Source of the DNA: Eggerthellaceae bacterium
GTDB lineage: Bacteria; Actinomycetota; Coriobacteriia; Coriobacteriales; Eggerthellaceae
Direction of reading: 5' to 3'
Assembly: GCA_017459805.1 (NCBI GenBank)
Contig: JAFUCE010000053.1
Location: 1 to 44,743 of the forward strand
DNA length: 44,743 nucleotides
A model generated the notes under the pieces. The model saw only the letters and a list, made by a program, of their open reading frames with translations, ran no database searches and was not told where the DNA came from. The position numbers were made by a program, and so were the translations under genes. Positions within the stretch are counted from its first letter, which is position 1; each line of letters opens with the position of its first letter. Shown here piece after piece: positions 1 through 8,018 of the stretch.

Positions 1-1845
1 ACCCCACGCTGGATCGAATCCGTAGAAAGGCACACCGTAGGCGTTGTAGCCTTCCAGAGCCAGGGCATCGCGGTCCAGGGTGTTGTTGCTGTACAAAACG
101 TAATTGGTTTTAGCGGCGTTAACAGAGACTAGGTCGTGCAGCGGGTAAATCTCTTGCACCGCCGACATCGTCTTGTCCTTGTCGACATTGAGCTTGCCCA
201 GGGTCTCGTAGAAATAGTTTGTCCTGGCAACGTCGTCAATATTCACATTGTAATAATTCCGAACTATTTGCTTCACGATACCCCAAGCGATGTCTTCGCT
301 CTTGGTCCATCCGCCTCGAGTGTTATGAGTGCTGTAAGTGCGGCCGTTAGCTGTATCGTAATTCACGACATCCAGGTTCGTGACAAGGCGGCTGTAGAGG
401 TCGTCTGTCGCCGCACATCCGTAAGACGTATCCGAGTCGTCTATGGTGTCGAGCATGATGACCAGGGACTGCTTGTCGTAACGCTCGGGATTGATGGCAC
501 CTATACCGCCAAAGGCACTGCTCGAATAGAAGTCGCCGCTTATGGCATAAAACGCAACCTTGTAGTTTAAGATGGTCGGCTGCTGATAGTTCTGCGTGTA
601 GGTGGTGGTGGAAGCGGAGTGGTCGATTGTTGCGGCCGTATGCGCAGGAAGTGCAATTGTAGTCTCGACGGCCTTGCTTACCTCTTTCGATGTGCTGTGA
701 CCCACTTCGGCACCGAGCGCGCCGGCCATCTCCCAGGCTGCGCCCCAGTTAAGGCCCATAGAAGTGGTCTCCGACCAACCGCTCGTAGATGCGCCCATGC
801 TCTCGTCGTCTGCCCAGAATTCCGTATCCTCGCTAGACTCGGTTTCGCTCCAGCCGATGTTTGCGCCTATGTTCTGGGACATCTTGTAGGAGGCAAGACC
901 GGACAAGGTCGTACTGGTGGTCTCGGTAACGGACTCTCCCAGCAGGGCAGAGTGCAGGATGTCCTGCTGCTGGCCATTGGTGATGGTGGACGTGTTGCCG
1001 CCCTTGTCATTCGTGCTTTCGTAGACCTCTCCGGTTTGGTACTCAAGCCCCTTTGCAGCTACCGGCACTGGTTCGAAGTCGTAGAGCACGATGCCGAAGG
1101 ACACGTAGTCGAAATCGGCCGAACTGCCCTTGCAGTTGACGGATGTAACGACATTGGCAAAACCGATCGTACTCTCGTCCGAATCGAGCGCGTCCAGCCT
1201 TGTTTCGCCGGCCTCGTCCACATCGAGGAACTCCTGGGTCGAGATGGCATTGGTTTTTTCGCTGTCGCGGAGCGTCTGGGCCATCATAGTACGCGCCTCG
1301 CCCAGGTTGTTGACCTTCTTGACACCCGTGACGATAAGCTGATCCCAACCAGGATCTCCATCATGGGTCGCATACGTTTGACCAAGAGCGCTTCCAAGGT
1401 CCCAACAACTCCACTTTTCTTCCCTGTACGTGGCGTTGCCTTGCAACATGTTGAAATAAGAGTCGAAGCCTTCCCAAGACATGTTGCCCGCACTGTCGGG
1501 CTGTTCCCCGTAAAGGTCGACCAACTGGCCTGCCTGGTCGCGGAAGACGCCAGCTGCAACCCTACTCCATTTGGGCAGTAGTTGGTCCTTCGCGATCTGC
1601 TGGAGCCTGCTCGTGTTCAGCGTGAGCGTCGGCTTGCCAGAGTCGTTGCCTAGGCTTGTAAAGTATCTGTCTTCATCGAGTGTGAACTTATCTATCCGGT
1701 GCATGCCCGGTTTGATCGCTACGTTCCGTTGGTTCGTGGCGATCATGTCGCCCGACGACGGGTCGCCCCATGCGCTTGACATGGGCATGACCATAAGGGC
1801 CATGGCGCACAATACGGATAGGAACACCTTGAATCGACTGCGCAT
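1..1845 (-). CDS. Secreted aerolysin/ETX-MTX2-like pore-forming protein (3' end outside window)
   Basis: The frame is open from ATG at 1845 to the window edge, 615 codons without a stop, so the C-terminus is missing. A strong Shine-Dalgarno (GAGGAGG) precedes the ATG. Residues 1-27 form a Sec signal peptide (Arg/Lys start, Leu/Met-rich core, cleavage near SSAWG). About residues 300-440 are Ser/Thr-rich with alternating polar and apolar residues, including ETTSTTLSG, an amphipathic Gly/Ala stretch, ETTIALPAHTAATI and YKVAFYAISGDF. In the aerolysin/epsilon-toxin/MTX2 fold this order corresponds to the strands flanking the membrane-inserting hairpin, then a 'v.lP..t...' strand and a final 'YkV....G.f' strand. 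Residues 30-290 and 440-615 match nothing I recognise and could be receptor-binding or extra domains. Role by inference: a secreted beta-pore-forming toxin or a non-toxic relative. No partner gene is visible in the window. Confidence 0.6.
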   Translation of the reverse strand, partial: MRSRFKVFLSVLCAMALMVMPMSSAWGDPSSGDMIATNQRNVAIKPGMHRIDKFTLDEDRYFTSLGNDSGKPTLTLNTSRLQQIAKDQLLPKWSRVAAGVFRDQAGQLVDLYGEQPDSAGNMSWEGFDSYFNMLQGNATYREEKWSCWDLGSALGQTYATHDGDPGWDQLIVTGVKKVNNLGEARTMMAQTLRDSEKTNAISTQEFLDVDEAGETRLDALDSDESTIGFANVVTSVNCKGSSADFDYVSFGIVLYDFEPVPVAAKGLEYQTGEVYESTNDKGGNTSTITNGQQQDILHSALLGESVTETTSTTLSGLASYKMSQNIGANIGWSETESSEDTEFWADDESMGASTSGWSETTSMGLNWGAAWEMAGALGAEVGHSTSKEVSKAVETTIALPAHTAATIDHSASTTTYTQNYQQPTILNYKVAFYAISGDFYSSSAFGGIGAINPERYDKQSLVIMLDTIDDSDTSYGCAATDDLYSRLVTNLDVVNYDTANGRTYSTHNTRGGWTKSEDIAWGIVKQIVRNYYNVNIDDVARTNYFYETLGKLNVDKDKTMSAVQEIYPLHDLVSVNAAKTNYVLYSNNTLDRDALALEGYNAYGVPFYGFDPAWG

Positions 1846-2014
1846 TATAGCCTCCTCTTTTACGTTAATGACATGCCTATACGTTGCTAATAAATAAAGC
1901 AGTTGCATTCATTTTTATACAAAACCCAGGTCAATGCAAGAAGAATTTGGAGCGGAACTACCCTTGACCTTCAGTTGGGACACACAGACGTATTACGCTC
2001 CCATGTGCTAAAGT
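1846..2014. other. Divergent intergenic region
   Basis: This 169-bp gap separates the leftward pore-forming gene from the rightward transporter gene, so it must carry both promoters. It contains the GAGGAGG ribosome site of the leftward gene. It is AT-rich around 1880-1925, but no convincing -35/-10 pair with 17-bp spacing could be fixed by eye. Confidence 0.4.
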
Positions 2015-3640
2015 ATGCTTATGGGCAATAAGGTGCAAACAAGCATAGAAATTCACGCCGACATCAAAGACTTCGATACGGCCCACGCATACGTGGAAGA
2101 CCTTCTGGAGCGCACTTCGGCAAGCAAGGAAATTGCCCGTGAAACCGCACTCGTCTTCGAAACGCTTTTCGAATCGATACTCGCGCAAGGACTCGATAGC
2201 AATACCCCTATTACCATTTCAACCGAAAAAAAGCTTGGCCGCGTAAACCTCAAAATTGGGTATGAGGGCAAGATGTTTGCGCCCCCCGAAATAAAAGATG
2301 GGATATCGCCAGAGCTCGCCCTCCTCGAAAGCTACGCCGAAAAAATCTCGTACAGCTACGCCTCTGGCTTCAACACTATTCGCATTGCCGTGCTCATGAA
2401 CCCGCGCCGCTATCTTTTCTTGTGCGGAGCAGCAATCGCACTTGCTGTCGTTTTCTATGCTGCCATCTATGCATTCACGACTCCTGAAACGCGCCTCGTC
2501 ATCCTCGACGACTACGTATTCCCCCTCGAACAGCTTTACGCTAACGCCATACTCATGATAGGCGCACCTGTCACGTTTTTTTCGCTCCTGAAGAATACGT
2601 CGGATTCGATTATTATTTCGGAACGGATACTGAACTCACGAAGGTTTAACAGAAAATCTGTCCTAACATCGATATTCGCAGTACTCCTTGCCCTTGGCTT
2701 GGGCCTTGCTCTAACCTACGCCATTTCGGACCTGCGAGGTTATGATGCGGCCTACGGCGCCAACTACAGCGAGCACAGCTTTGCCGAAATGGTGGTCTCG
2801 CTCATCCCACCAAGCATCTTTGAACCCTTCGAGACCATCTCTCCCATCCCGCTTATCATCGTCGCTCTTCTCGTCACCAATGCCCTTACTGCAGCGGGAA
2901 AGAATTTCAACACCATGAAAACCGCTATCGACACCTGTTATGAGCTGTTCTCGCATATGCTGCGCACCATTATGGCAGCACTCCCCCTTGCTGTCTTCCT
3001 GGCGTGCTTGGATATTATGCTTGATGGAGCTGACGAAGCGCTTATTTATTCAGGGGGGCTCATACTCTTCATCCTTGTGAGTAGCATTGTACTCTTCGCT
3101 ACGTATGCGCTCAGACTCAAATTGAAAGGCGAAAAAGTCGGCCCGTTCATAAAGAAGCTCCCACCCCTCTTACGCGAAAACCGCGCCATTGGTTCTGCGA
3201 TTGATGCGGTTCCCTTTAACGTAAGGTACTGTGCCAGACACTTCGGTATGGACAGGAAAAATCTCGCACGCATTCTGTCGGTTCTGGCGCAGATTAACCG
3301 CGACGGAAACTGTTTCTTGCTTATGCTTTCCACCATACTCTTTGCGTTCATAGTGGGCGTGGAAATGTCGGCTCTGAGCATTGCGGTCATTAGCGCCTTA
3401 GTTCTATTCCTCTCGTTTGGCGCACCAAACCAGCCAGGCTCCATCCTCATCGGGATGCTCTTCGTCGTTAACTATCTTGGCTCGAATGAATTGATATGCA
3501 CAGCCATCCTCCTCGAGCTGTGCCTCGGCGGCATGCAGAACATGATTAACGTCATAGGCGACATCGTCATAGTTGCAGAAGAACAAAAGAGGGACCTCCC
3601 CCACAGCGTCTCATCTGGCAGTTCTACGGCAACAAACTAA
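2015..3640 (+). CDS. Dicarboxylate/amino acid:cation symporter-like protein with N-terminal ATPase-like domain
   Basis: The protein has 541 residues. Residues 1-125 are soluble and resemble the start of an RsbW-type GHKL ATPase fold (a helix around ALVFETLFESI, then beta strands), but the Asn of the N-box is missing, so ATP binding is doubtful. Residues 130-530 hold about eight hydrophobic segments with traces of the SDF/DAACS symporter family: APVTFFSLLKNTSDS near the first helices, INRDGNCFLLML at the place of the family's 'inrDGta' signature, and FGAPNQPGSI near the last helices. By inference it moves a carboxylate or amino acid across the membrane. The core is divergent, so the substrate cannot be guessed. 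The start is uncertain: ATG 2015 and ATG 2021 are both possible and neither has a clear ribosome site. Confidence 0.6.
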   Translation: MLMGNKVQTSIEIHADIKDFDTAHAYVEDLLERTSASKEIARETALVFETLFESILAQGLDSNTPITISTEKKLGRVNLKIGYEGKMFAPPEIKDGISPELALLESYAEKISYSYASGFNTIRIAVLMNPRRYLFLCGAAIALAVVFYAAIYAFTTPETRLVILDDYVFPLEQLYANAILMIGAPVTFFSLLKNTSDSIIISERILNSRRFNRKSVLTSIFAVLLALGLGLALTYAISDLRGYDAAYGANYSEHSFAEMVVSLIPPSIFEPFETISPIPLIIVALLVTNALTAAGKNFNTMKTAIDTCYELFSHMLRTIMAALPLAVFLACLDIMLDGADEALIYSGGLILFILVSSIVLFATYALRLKLKGEKVGPFIKKLPPLLRENRAIGSAIDAVPFNVRYCARHFGMDRKNLARILSVLAQINRDGNCFLLMLSTILFAFIVGVEMSALSIAVISALVLFLSFGAPNQPGSILIGMLFVVNYLGSNELICTAILLELCLGGMQNMINVIGDIVIVAEEQKRDLPHSVSSGSSTATN

Positions 3641-3675
3641 GCTATCTCTTGCTTCGCCCTTTTGTCAGACCCATG

Positions 3676-3704
3676 AGACAAGATGCTCAAGCGCCGCGTA
3701 TAAT
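3676..3704 (+). promoter_or_regulatory. Candidate promoter of the radical SAM gene
   Basis: A perfect -10 box TATAAT lies at 3699-3704. It is 17 bp downstream of AGACAA at 3676-3681, which keeps the GACA core of a sigma-70 -35 box. Transcription would start near 3711, about 25 nt before the ATG at 3735. This suggests the radical SAM gene is expressed independently of the transporter gene upstream. Confidence 0.45.
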
Positions 3705-3734
3705 ACCCGTGTCGACGAAAGAAACAGACGAGGC

Positions 3735-5084
3735 ATGACACAAGAAAACGAAAACAGAACAGCAGGGCAAGCGGGCTGGCACGTATCGCGCTACAACATC
3801 AGCGCACCGGTGCCCGAAAGCAAAAACGTGGCCATTGTTAATTTGTTCAAAGGCAACTGTGCTGAATATACGCCAATTGAGCTCTATCTGCTTTCCGTCC
3901 TTGAAGAACTCGATGAAAACCACCCTATTATTGAGCGTTTTGCCAAACGCGGCATCATCGCGAACTTCGATGAACGCGCCGCTCTTGAAAGCATGGGCCG
4001 CGCTGCATGCGCTGGATCGCATGATGTGGGGCTTACCATCTGCCCCACCATGGGCTGCAATTTCGACTGTCCTTATTGCTTCGAAGATCATGGCTCGGGA
4101 ACGATGTCGCAAGATGTGCAAGACGATATTATTGCACTTACCGAACGAATGCTTGACGCCAGCCATACCCAGAGGCTGAGTGTAACCTGGTTTGGTGGCG
4201 AACCGCTGCTTGCACCCGATGTAATCGAATCGCTTTCGGCCCGCCTGATAGCTTTGGCAGACGAGCGCGACATTTCCTATAGCGCAAGTATTGTCACAAA
4301 TGGCTATTTGCTTACGCAAGAAATGGTCGACATGCTTCATAAGGCTAAAGTAGACAGCGCGCAAATAACCATCGATGGACTGGAAGCTACCCACGATGCC
4401 ACACGCTACCTGCGTGGTGGCGGCCCGACCTTTGCGCGCATCACGAGCAACCTACGTGAGACAAACATACCTTTCAAGGTTAACATCCGGCACAATGTCC
4501 ACGAAGGCAATAAGTCCGAAGTGGAAGAGCTTGAAAGCTATATTGGCCAGTTGGCCGAAGAATCGGGCAATAATCTTCGCTACTATCCTGCGCTGGTAAC
4601 AGGCAGCGAAACCGCTGATGAGCGCGGCAAACAGGTGGGTTTGCTCTGTGAAAATGATGCGAGCGGAATTGGCGTAAAGCAAGAATCTGGCCGCTTCCAT
4701 GCGGGGCGTGGACACTATTGCGGCGCGCATTCTGTTTGGAGCGTGGGTGTTGATGACAAAGGCAATTTACAAAAGTGCTGGGAAGCTGTCGATAAGCCCG
4801 ATTTAAGTTACGGCACAGCCCATGATTGGGATCCGGCCGACCCCCTTGCCACGGCAAGCAATCCCGACAATCTGACCAAGTATTTGAATACGGCTACAGC
4901 CTTGGACGACGAAGAATGCCGCGAATGCGTATGGCTACCAAGCTGTTCAGGCGGCTGCCCCTACAAGCGCTTGTTCGAAAAACGCCAGTGCATCGCCTTT
5001 AAGGATAATCCCGAAGCATACGTACTTGCCTTGCACGCCCGCATCGGTGAAAAACATCCTGACGAAACTGAGTCTGCTCAATAG
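3735..5084 (+). CDS. Radical SAM/SPASM domain protein
   Basis: This is a 449-residue protein. The frame is open further upstream, but the ATG at 3735 fits the promoter just before it and has GAGG close upstream. The radical SAM CxxxCxxC motif is CNFDCPYC, near residue 100, preceded by LTICPTMG. WFGGEPLL follows and matches the family's glycine-rich GGEP SAM-binding motif. The C-terminal third has a SPASM-type set of cysteines (CGAHSV, KCWEA, CRECVWLPSCSGGC and a final C), which ligate extra [4Fe-4S] clusters in peptide-modifying enzymes and sulfatase maturases. The family usually modifies a ribosomal peptide or a protein side chain. No precursor peptide, sulfatase or exporter is visible next to it, so the substrate is unknown. 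The N-terminal 90 residues before the Cys motif could be a substrate-binding region. Confidence 0.8.
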   Translation: MTQENENRTAGQAGWHVSRYNISAPVPESKNVAIVNLFKGNCAEYTPIELYLLSVLEELDENHPIIERFAKRGIIANFDERAALESMGRAACAGSHDVGLTICPTMGCNFDCPYCFEDHGSGTMSQDVQDDIIALTERMLDASHTQRLSVTWFGGEPLLAPDVIESLSARLIALADERDISYSASIVTNGYLLTQEMVDMLHKAKVDSAQITIDGLEATHDATRYLRGGGPTFARITSNLRETNIPFKVNIRHNVHEGNKSEVEELESYIGQLAEESGNNLRYYPALVTGSETADERGKQVGLLCENDASGIGVKQESGRFHAGRGHYCGAHSVWSVGVDDKGNLQKCWEAVDKPDLSYGTAHDWDPADPLATASNPDNLTKYLNTATALDDEECRECVWLPSCSGGCPYKRLFEKRQCIAFKDNPEAYVLALHARIGEKHPDETESAQ

Positions 5085-5103
5085 CAAGGGTTACTCGCTA
5101 TCC

Positions 5104-5271
5104 CTAGGAAAGAGGGGCGGCCATTTTCATGCCACCAACTTCTGCGAGCGCAAAGCGCGTGCCGTAGGTACTGTACAGGTTTTCTTCCGTAATGACTTCT
5201 TCGCCACCTTCGGCCAGGACTTGCCCATCGCGCATAAGCACAAAGCGGTCGCAGAAACGCAGGGCGCAACT
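5104..5271 (-). pseudogene. 3' fragment of an iron-siderophore ABC transporter ATPase
   Basis: The minus strand reads ALRFCDRFVLMRDGQV, then LAEGGEEVITEENLYSTYG, and ends at a TAG (5104-5106). This is the C-terminal part of a FecE/FepC-type ATPase, just downstream of the H-loop, with its native stop. Nothing of the Walker A, Walker B or signature motifs remains: a stop lies immediately upstream in this frame, and different coding sequence begins by about 5281. It is a truncated relic, not a gene. Confidence 0.7.
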
Positions 5272-5280
5272 TACATATCA

Positions 5281-5400
5281 TCGAGAAGACGAGTACGATA
5301 CCACTCGAAATCATGGCGCCCGCAAATGCGCAGATAGCCGTTGTGCTGATGGTTGCGCTGTTGGCAAGCACGTCAAAAGATGGAATAAGCACGAGAATAG
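5281..5400 (-). pseudogene. Internal fragment of a FecCD-type permease
   Basis: In another minus-strand frame, next to the ATPase relic, the sequence reads ALAILVLIPSFDVLANS and then TTAICAFAGAMISSGIVLVF. This resembles the mid-part of BtuC/FecCD permeases (an 'afaGa' helix). Both flanks are lost and the fragment runs frame-shifted into the ATPase fragment. The order permease-ATPase on one strand fits the remains of one transporter operon. Its limits are approximate. Confidence 0.5.
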
Positions 5401-5402
5401 CC

Positions 5403-5636
5403 AGCGCAGACGCCACCGCCAGCGCAGACGCAGCAAACGACAACGCCGGGGGCGACCTTGCCACCAAGACCATTGTCGACATGCGCGGCCGCAGCGTTGA
5501 CATTCCTGCAAACGTTGAAAAAATCGTATGCGTCAGTATTACCCTGCGCCAAGTTTCCTACCTGGGTGCACAAGACATGGTTATTGGTGTTGAAGAAGGC
5601 GAACACAAGGACTACGTAGCTGAAGAAGCTGCTTAA
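5403..5636 (+). pseudogene. N-terminal fragment of a siderophore/B12 ABC substrate-binding protein
   Basis: On the plus strand an Ala/Asp/Ser-rich linker leads into TIVDMRGRSVDIPANVEKIVC and LGAQDMVIGVEEGEHKDY, the start of a Fe-siderophore-type periplasmic-binding domain (family pattern 'vtD..Gr.v.iP...eRiv'). It then hits a stop after about 65 residues, where the family continues for some 250 more. The signal peptide is also missing. The fragment lies head-on to the permease and ATPase relics, so an inversion as well as deletions is needed to explain the locus. Confidence 0.7.
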
Positions 5637-5658
5637 GTTTTAAGGAGCTGAACTTCTC

Positions 5659-5707
5659 AAGGCGCTGCGCCTCAAAAGTTGACACACCTCCTAAGGCGCT
5701 GCGCCTC
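5659..5707. repeat. Two direct copies of a short palindrome
   Basis: AAGGCGCTGCGCCTC occurs at 5659-5673 and again at 5693-5707. Each copy contains the near-perfect palindrome AGGCGCTGCGCCT, so each can form a small hairpin. They lie between the broken transporter and a terminator-like stem. No function is apparent. Confidence 0.5.
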
Positions 5708-5748
5708 CAAGATGGACCTGTTGAACAAGCGGGTCCATCTTGCTTTTG
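5708..5748 (+). terminator. Rho-independent terminator-like hairpin
   Basis: CAAGATGGACC (5708-5718) pairs perfectly with GGTCCATCTTG (5732-5742), and CTTTTG follows. The 11-bp stem with a short T-run suits rightward transcription. It would have ended the operon of the now broken substrate-binding gene. Confidence 0.6.
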
Positions 5749-5775
5749 TGGCATGGCTTTTGCGTAAGGAACAAG

Positions 5776-5812
5776 AAAGGCCCCGGGAGAAGCGAGCGGG
5801 ACCTTTCAGATT
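5776..5812 (+). terminator. Second GC-rich hairpin with T-run
   Basis: AAAGG-C-CCCG (5776-5785) pairs with CGGG-A-CCTTT (5797-5806) with one mismatch, and ATTTT follows a few bases later. It looks like another rightward terminator, in tandem with the one at 5708. No intact gene feeds into it. Confidence 0.4.
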
Positions 5813-5885
5813 TTAACCCTCATGAGCACTACAGACGAGAAGGAGGTAAAAGAGGTGCCCAGAGGAAAGGGTTAACTTGTCAAAT

Positions 5886-5928
5886 AGTTAGGTATAACTA
5901 ACTGATAGATATGTTAATGTATACTAAC
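5886..5928. promoter_or_regulatory. Pair of DtxR/IdeR-like palindromes without a target gene
   Basis: GTTAGGTATAACTAAC (5887-5902) and GTTAATGTATACTAAC (5913-5928) are imperfect palindromes with the same GTTA...TAAC arms, centred 26 bp apart. The arms resemble metal-dependent repressor boxes of the DtxR/IdeR family (TTAGG...CTAAC type). They lie in very AT-rich DNA beside the relic iron transporter. No intact gene starts to the right, and the next gene (ending at 6070) is read leftwards. The likely meaning is an orphan metal-responsive operator. Confidence 0.4.
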
Positions 5929-6069
5929 TTATTGTCAAGCACTTTTTTAAAAATTTTTTTTGGAGAAACGAGCGCCTCACGAAAGCCTCGCTAACGCCTT
6001 GCAAACTCGTTCTATACGCCTCTTTGCGCACGTCAGGGCACGGGTGCCACCAGAGAAAACGAAAGCTTA
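5929..6069. other. AT-rich gap without a gene
   Basis: Together with the repeats and hairpins above, 5637-6069 contains no protein gene I can support. A stretch of T and A runs around 5940-5960 is followed by ordinary sequence up to the stop of the HAD phosphatase gene. Confidence 0.5.
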
Positions 6070-6720
6070 CTACTGATTCTGAAGTACCAACGCTACCAGT
6101 TCAGAAAAATTGCTCACCACATAGGTCGGCTTTTCAGCGCGCAGAGCTTCTTCGTCAAATACGCCCCACAACACTGCCACGGTCGCACATCCCGCAGCAT
6201 TTCCTGCCTGAATATCGTAGGGGCTATCCCCCACATACCAGCACTCCTCTGACTCAAGCCCAAGCATTTCAAGGCCTACCCTAATGGGAGCCGGATCAGG
6301 CTTGTTCAATTCACAGTCGTCCGCACCCACAAGGCACTGCAAATACGGTGCGACACCCACAATTTCTAGGCCTCGCCATGCAAGGGCATGCCGCTTTGCC
6401 GTCACAACGCCCAGGGCAAGCCCCGCCTCTTGCAGCTTCGCCATACCTTCGACAATCCCATCGAAGGCCTTCACAACCTTATCGTGAACGGCGAGGTTGT
6501 GTTCGCGATAGGCATCCACCAGTTGCTTTTGCACCCCTGGGTCGTCCGTGAAAGCCCACATTTGCGCTTCCAGCGTCGTCCCCACTCCGTGCATAAGCAC
6601 ATCCTCGGGCAAGGTATGGCCAAGCACTTTTTTGGTCGCATACAGAAAACTTGAAAGCATGAGGTCGTAGGTGTCCACCAGGGTACCGTCATTGTCGAAT
6701 AATATACCTCGAATGTACAT
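6070..6720 (-). CDS. HAD-family phosphatase (phosphoglycolate phosphatase-like)
   Basis: The protein has 216 residues. The ATG at 6720 is preferred because AAAGGA lies 7-8 bases upstream; a TTG two codons earlier is less likely. Motif I is FDNDGTLVD near residue 10, with nucleophile Asp and acid/base Asp. A four-helix C1 cap follows, then the motif II region VVTAKRHA (Thr), a motif III Lys in ELNKPDP, and motif IV GDSPYDIQAGNAAG. This is the Gph/PpaX subfamily, which removes phosphate from phosphoglycolate, pyrophosphate or sugar phosphates; the substrate is not readable. It lies 35 bp downstream of msrAB on the same strand and is probably co-transcribed. A link to msrAB function is not obvious. 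Confidence 0.85.
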   Translation of the reverse strand: MYIRGILFDNDGTLVDTYDLMLSSFLYATKKVLGHTLPEDVLMHGVGTTLEAQMWAFTDDPGVQKQLVDAYREHNLAVHDKVVKAFDGIVEGMAKLQEAGLALGVVTAKRHALAWRGLEIVGVAPYLQCLVGADDCELNKPDPAPIRVGLEMLGLESEECWYVGDSPYDIQAGNAAGCATVAVLWGVFDEEALRAEKPTYVVSNFSELVALVLQNQ

Positions 6721-6755
6721 GCGCAATCCTTTACAAAGTCCTTGGTCGGGGACTC

Positions 6756-7937
6756 TTAGCAGATTTCTTTGAATTCCCCGTAGCCTTCGGCATCCATTTC
6801 GTCATAGGGAATAAAACGCAGAGCCGCGCTGTTGACGCAATAACGCAAACCGCCCAACTCTTCGGGGCCGTCATCAAACACATGACCGAGGTGGCTATCC
6901 CCCGCTTCGCTGCGTACTTCCGTGCGCACCATGCCAAAGCTTCCGTCTTCGCACTCCACTACCACGCTGGGGTCAATAGGCTTGCTGAATGCTGGCCAGC
7001 CGCAGTCGGAATCAAACTTGTCAGCAGAACTAAACAGGGGCTGCCCAGTAACCACATCCACGTAAATACCCCGTTCAAAATGCATGTTGTATTCGCCTGA
7101 ATACGCGTACTCAGTTGCGGCATTTTGCGTTACTTCATACTGGATGTCGGTCAGGGTTTCGCACAATTCTTCGTCGCTTGGCTTAGTCCAGCGACCTTCT
7201 TCCCCCGAAGCCCCGCGCGCGATTTCTTTCTGCTGTTCGGTCTGCACTTCGCTCAAACTGTCGAAACTAATGTGGCAGTAGCCATAGGGGTTTTTTACCA
7301 GATAGTCTTGATGGTAGTCTTCGGCATCGTAGAAGTTTTGCAAGGGCTCCAGTTCCACGGCGAAAGGATTATCGTATTTTGCCTGTTCGGCGTCGTAGAC
7401 TGCCTGCAAAGTCGGCAAGTCCGCTTCATCGGTGTAATACATACCGGTGCGATATTGAATGCCGAAATCGTTGCCTTGCTTGTTCACGCTCGTTGGATCG
7501 ATGATACGGAAGTAGGCTTCGGTAAGCGACTGCAAGCTGATAATGGACGGGTCGTAGGAAACGCGCACGGTTTCTGCATGGCCAGAACTAGCACACACCT
7601 CTTCGTAACTGGGGTTTTCGCTCGGCCCGTTTGCATAACCACTCGTCACGTCAGCCACGCCAGGGATGCGCGAAAAGTATTCTTCCACACCCCAGAAACA
7701 GCCGCCTGCGTAATAGATTTCATGCAAGTTTTCCATGTCAATATCCACCTCTTCTGCTGCAGCGCGTGCAGCTTCGCCCGACTCAATTTCAGCTGCTGTT
7801 TGTTGAATAGCGGCAATCGCGTTGGGATTTGCATCGCGCGTGGCTGCACAAGCCGTTGCTGTCAAAAGCGTGCACAGGGCGCAAAGGCAAACGAGTAGCA
7901 CAAAATATTTTTTATGCTTCAACTTCACGGCAATCAT
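6756..7937 (-). CDS. msrAB: Bifunctional peptide methionine sulfoxide reductase MsrA/MsrB, lipoprotein
   Basis: This 393-residue fusion reduces both S- and R-epimers of methionine sulfoxide. An N-terminal signal with a hydrophobic core ends in LLTATAC, a plausible lipobox, so the enzyme is probably anchored outside the membrane. The MsrA part has the catalytic Cys in [11 protein letters not shown] near residue 80 and the ending YHQDYL. The MsrB part from about residue 255 has [22 protein letters not shown] and the catalytic Cys in [11 protein letters not shown] near residue 365. The zinc-binding CxxC pairs of many MsrB proteins are not seen, so this is the zinc-free type. Extracellular MsrAB repairs surface proteins after oxidative attack. 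The start has no good ribosome site, so an in-frame GTG four codons later is possible. Confidence 0.92.
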   Translation of the reverse strand: MIAVKLKHKKYFVLLVCLCALCTLLTATACAATRDANPNAIAAIQQTAAEIESGEAARAAAEEVDIDMENLHEIYYAGGCFWGVEEYFSRIPGVADVTSGYANGPSENPSYEEVCASSGHAETVRVSYDPSIISLQSLTEAYFRIIDPTSVNKQGNDFGIQYRTGMYYTDEADLPTLQAVYDAEQAKYDNPFAVELEPLQNFYDAEDYHQDYLVKNPYGYCHISFDSLSEVQTEQQKEIARGASGEEGRWTKPSDEELCETLTDIQYEVTQNAATEYAYSGEYNMHFERGIYVDVVTGQPLFSSADKFDSDCGWPAFSKPIDPSVVVECEDGSFGMVRTEVRSEAGDSHLGHVFDDGPEELGGLRYCVNSAALRFIPYDEMDAEGYGEFKEIC

Positions 7938-7944
7938 TGTACCG

Positions 7945-7977
7945 AGAATAAAAATGGTCCGCCAGTGCGGACCATTT
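7945..7977 (-). terminator. Terminator of the ferredoxin gene
   Basis: AATGGTCCGC (7953-7962) pairs with GCGGACCATT (7967-7976) around a 4-nt loop. In the leftward direction the stem is followed by a T-rich run (TTTTTATT). It lies between the ferredoxin stop (8019) and the msrAB start (7937), so msrAB needs read-through or its own promoter. Confidence 0.75.
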
Positions 7978-8018
7978 TATTCTGTTTGTACCGCAAGATG
8001 CGCGGCGTAAAAACCCGT

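Noticed and set aside
136-1581. Long rightward open frames (144 and 320 codons) over the first 1.6 kb
   Set aside because: They lie antisense to a leftward frame open for 615 codons that has a ribosome site, signal peptide and recognisable fold; the plus-strand translations look like antisense noise.
5078-5503. A 141-codon leftward frame in the broken transporter region as a real gene
   Set aside because: It is a chance join: one part is a permease fragment, and the rest is the ATPase fragment read in the wrong frame.
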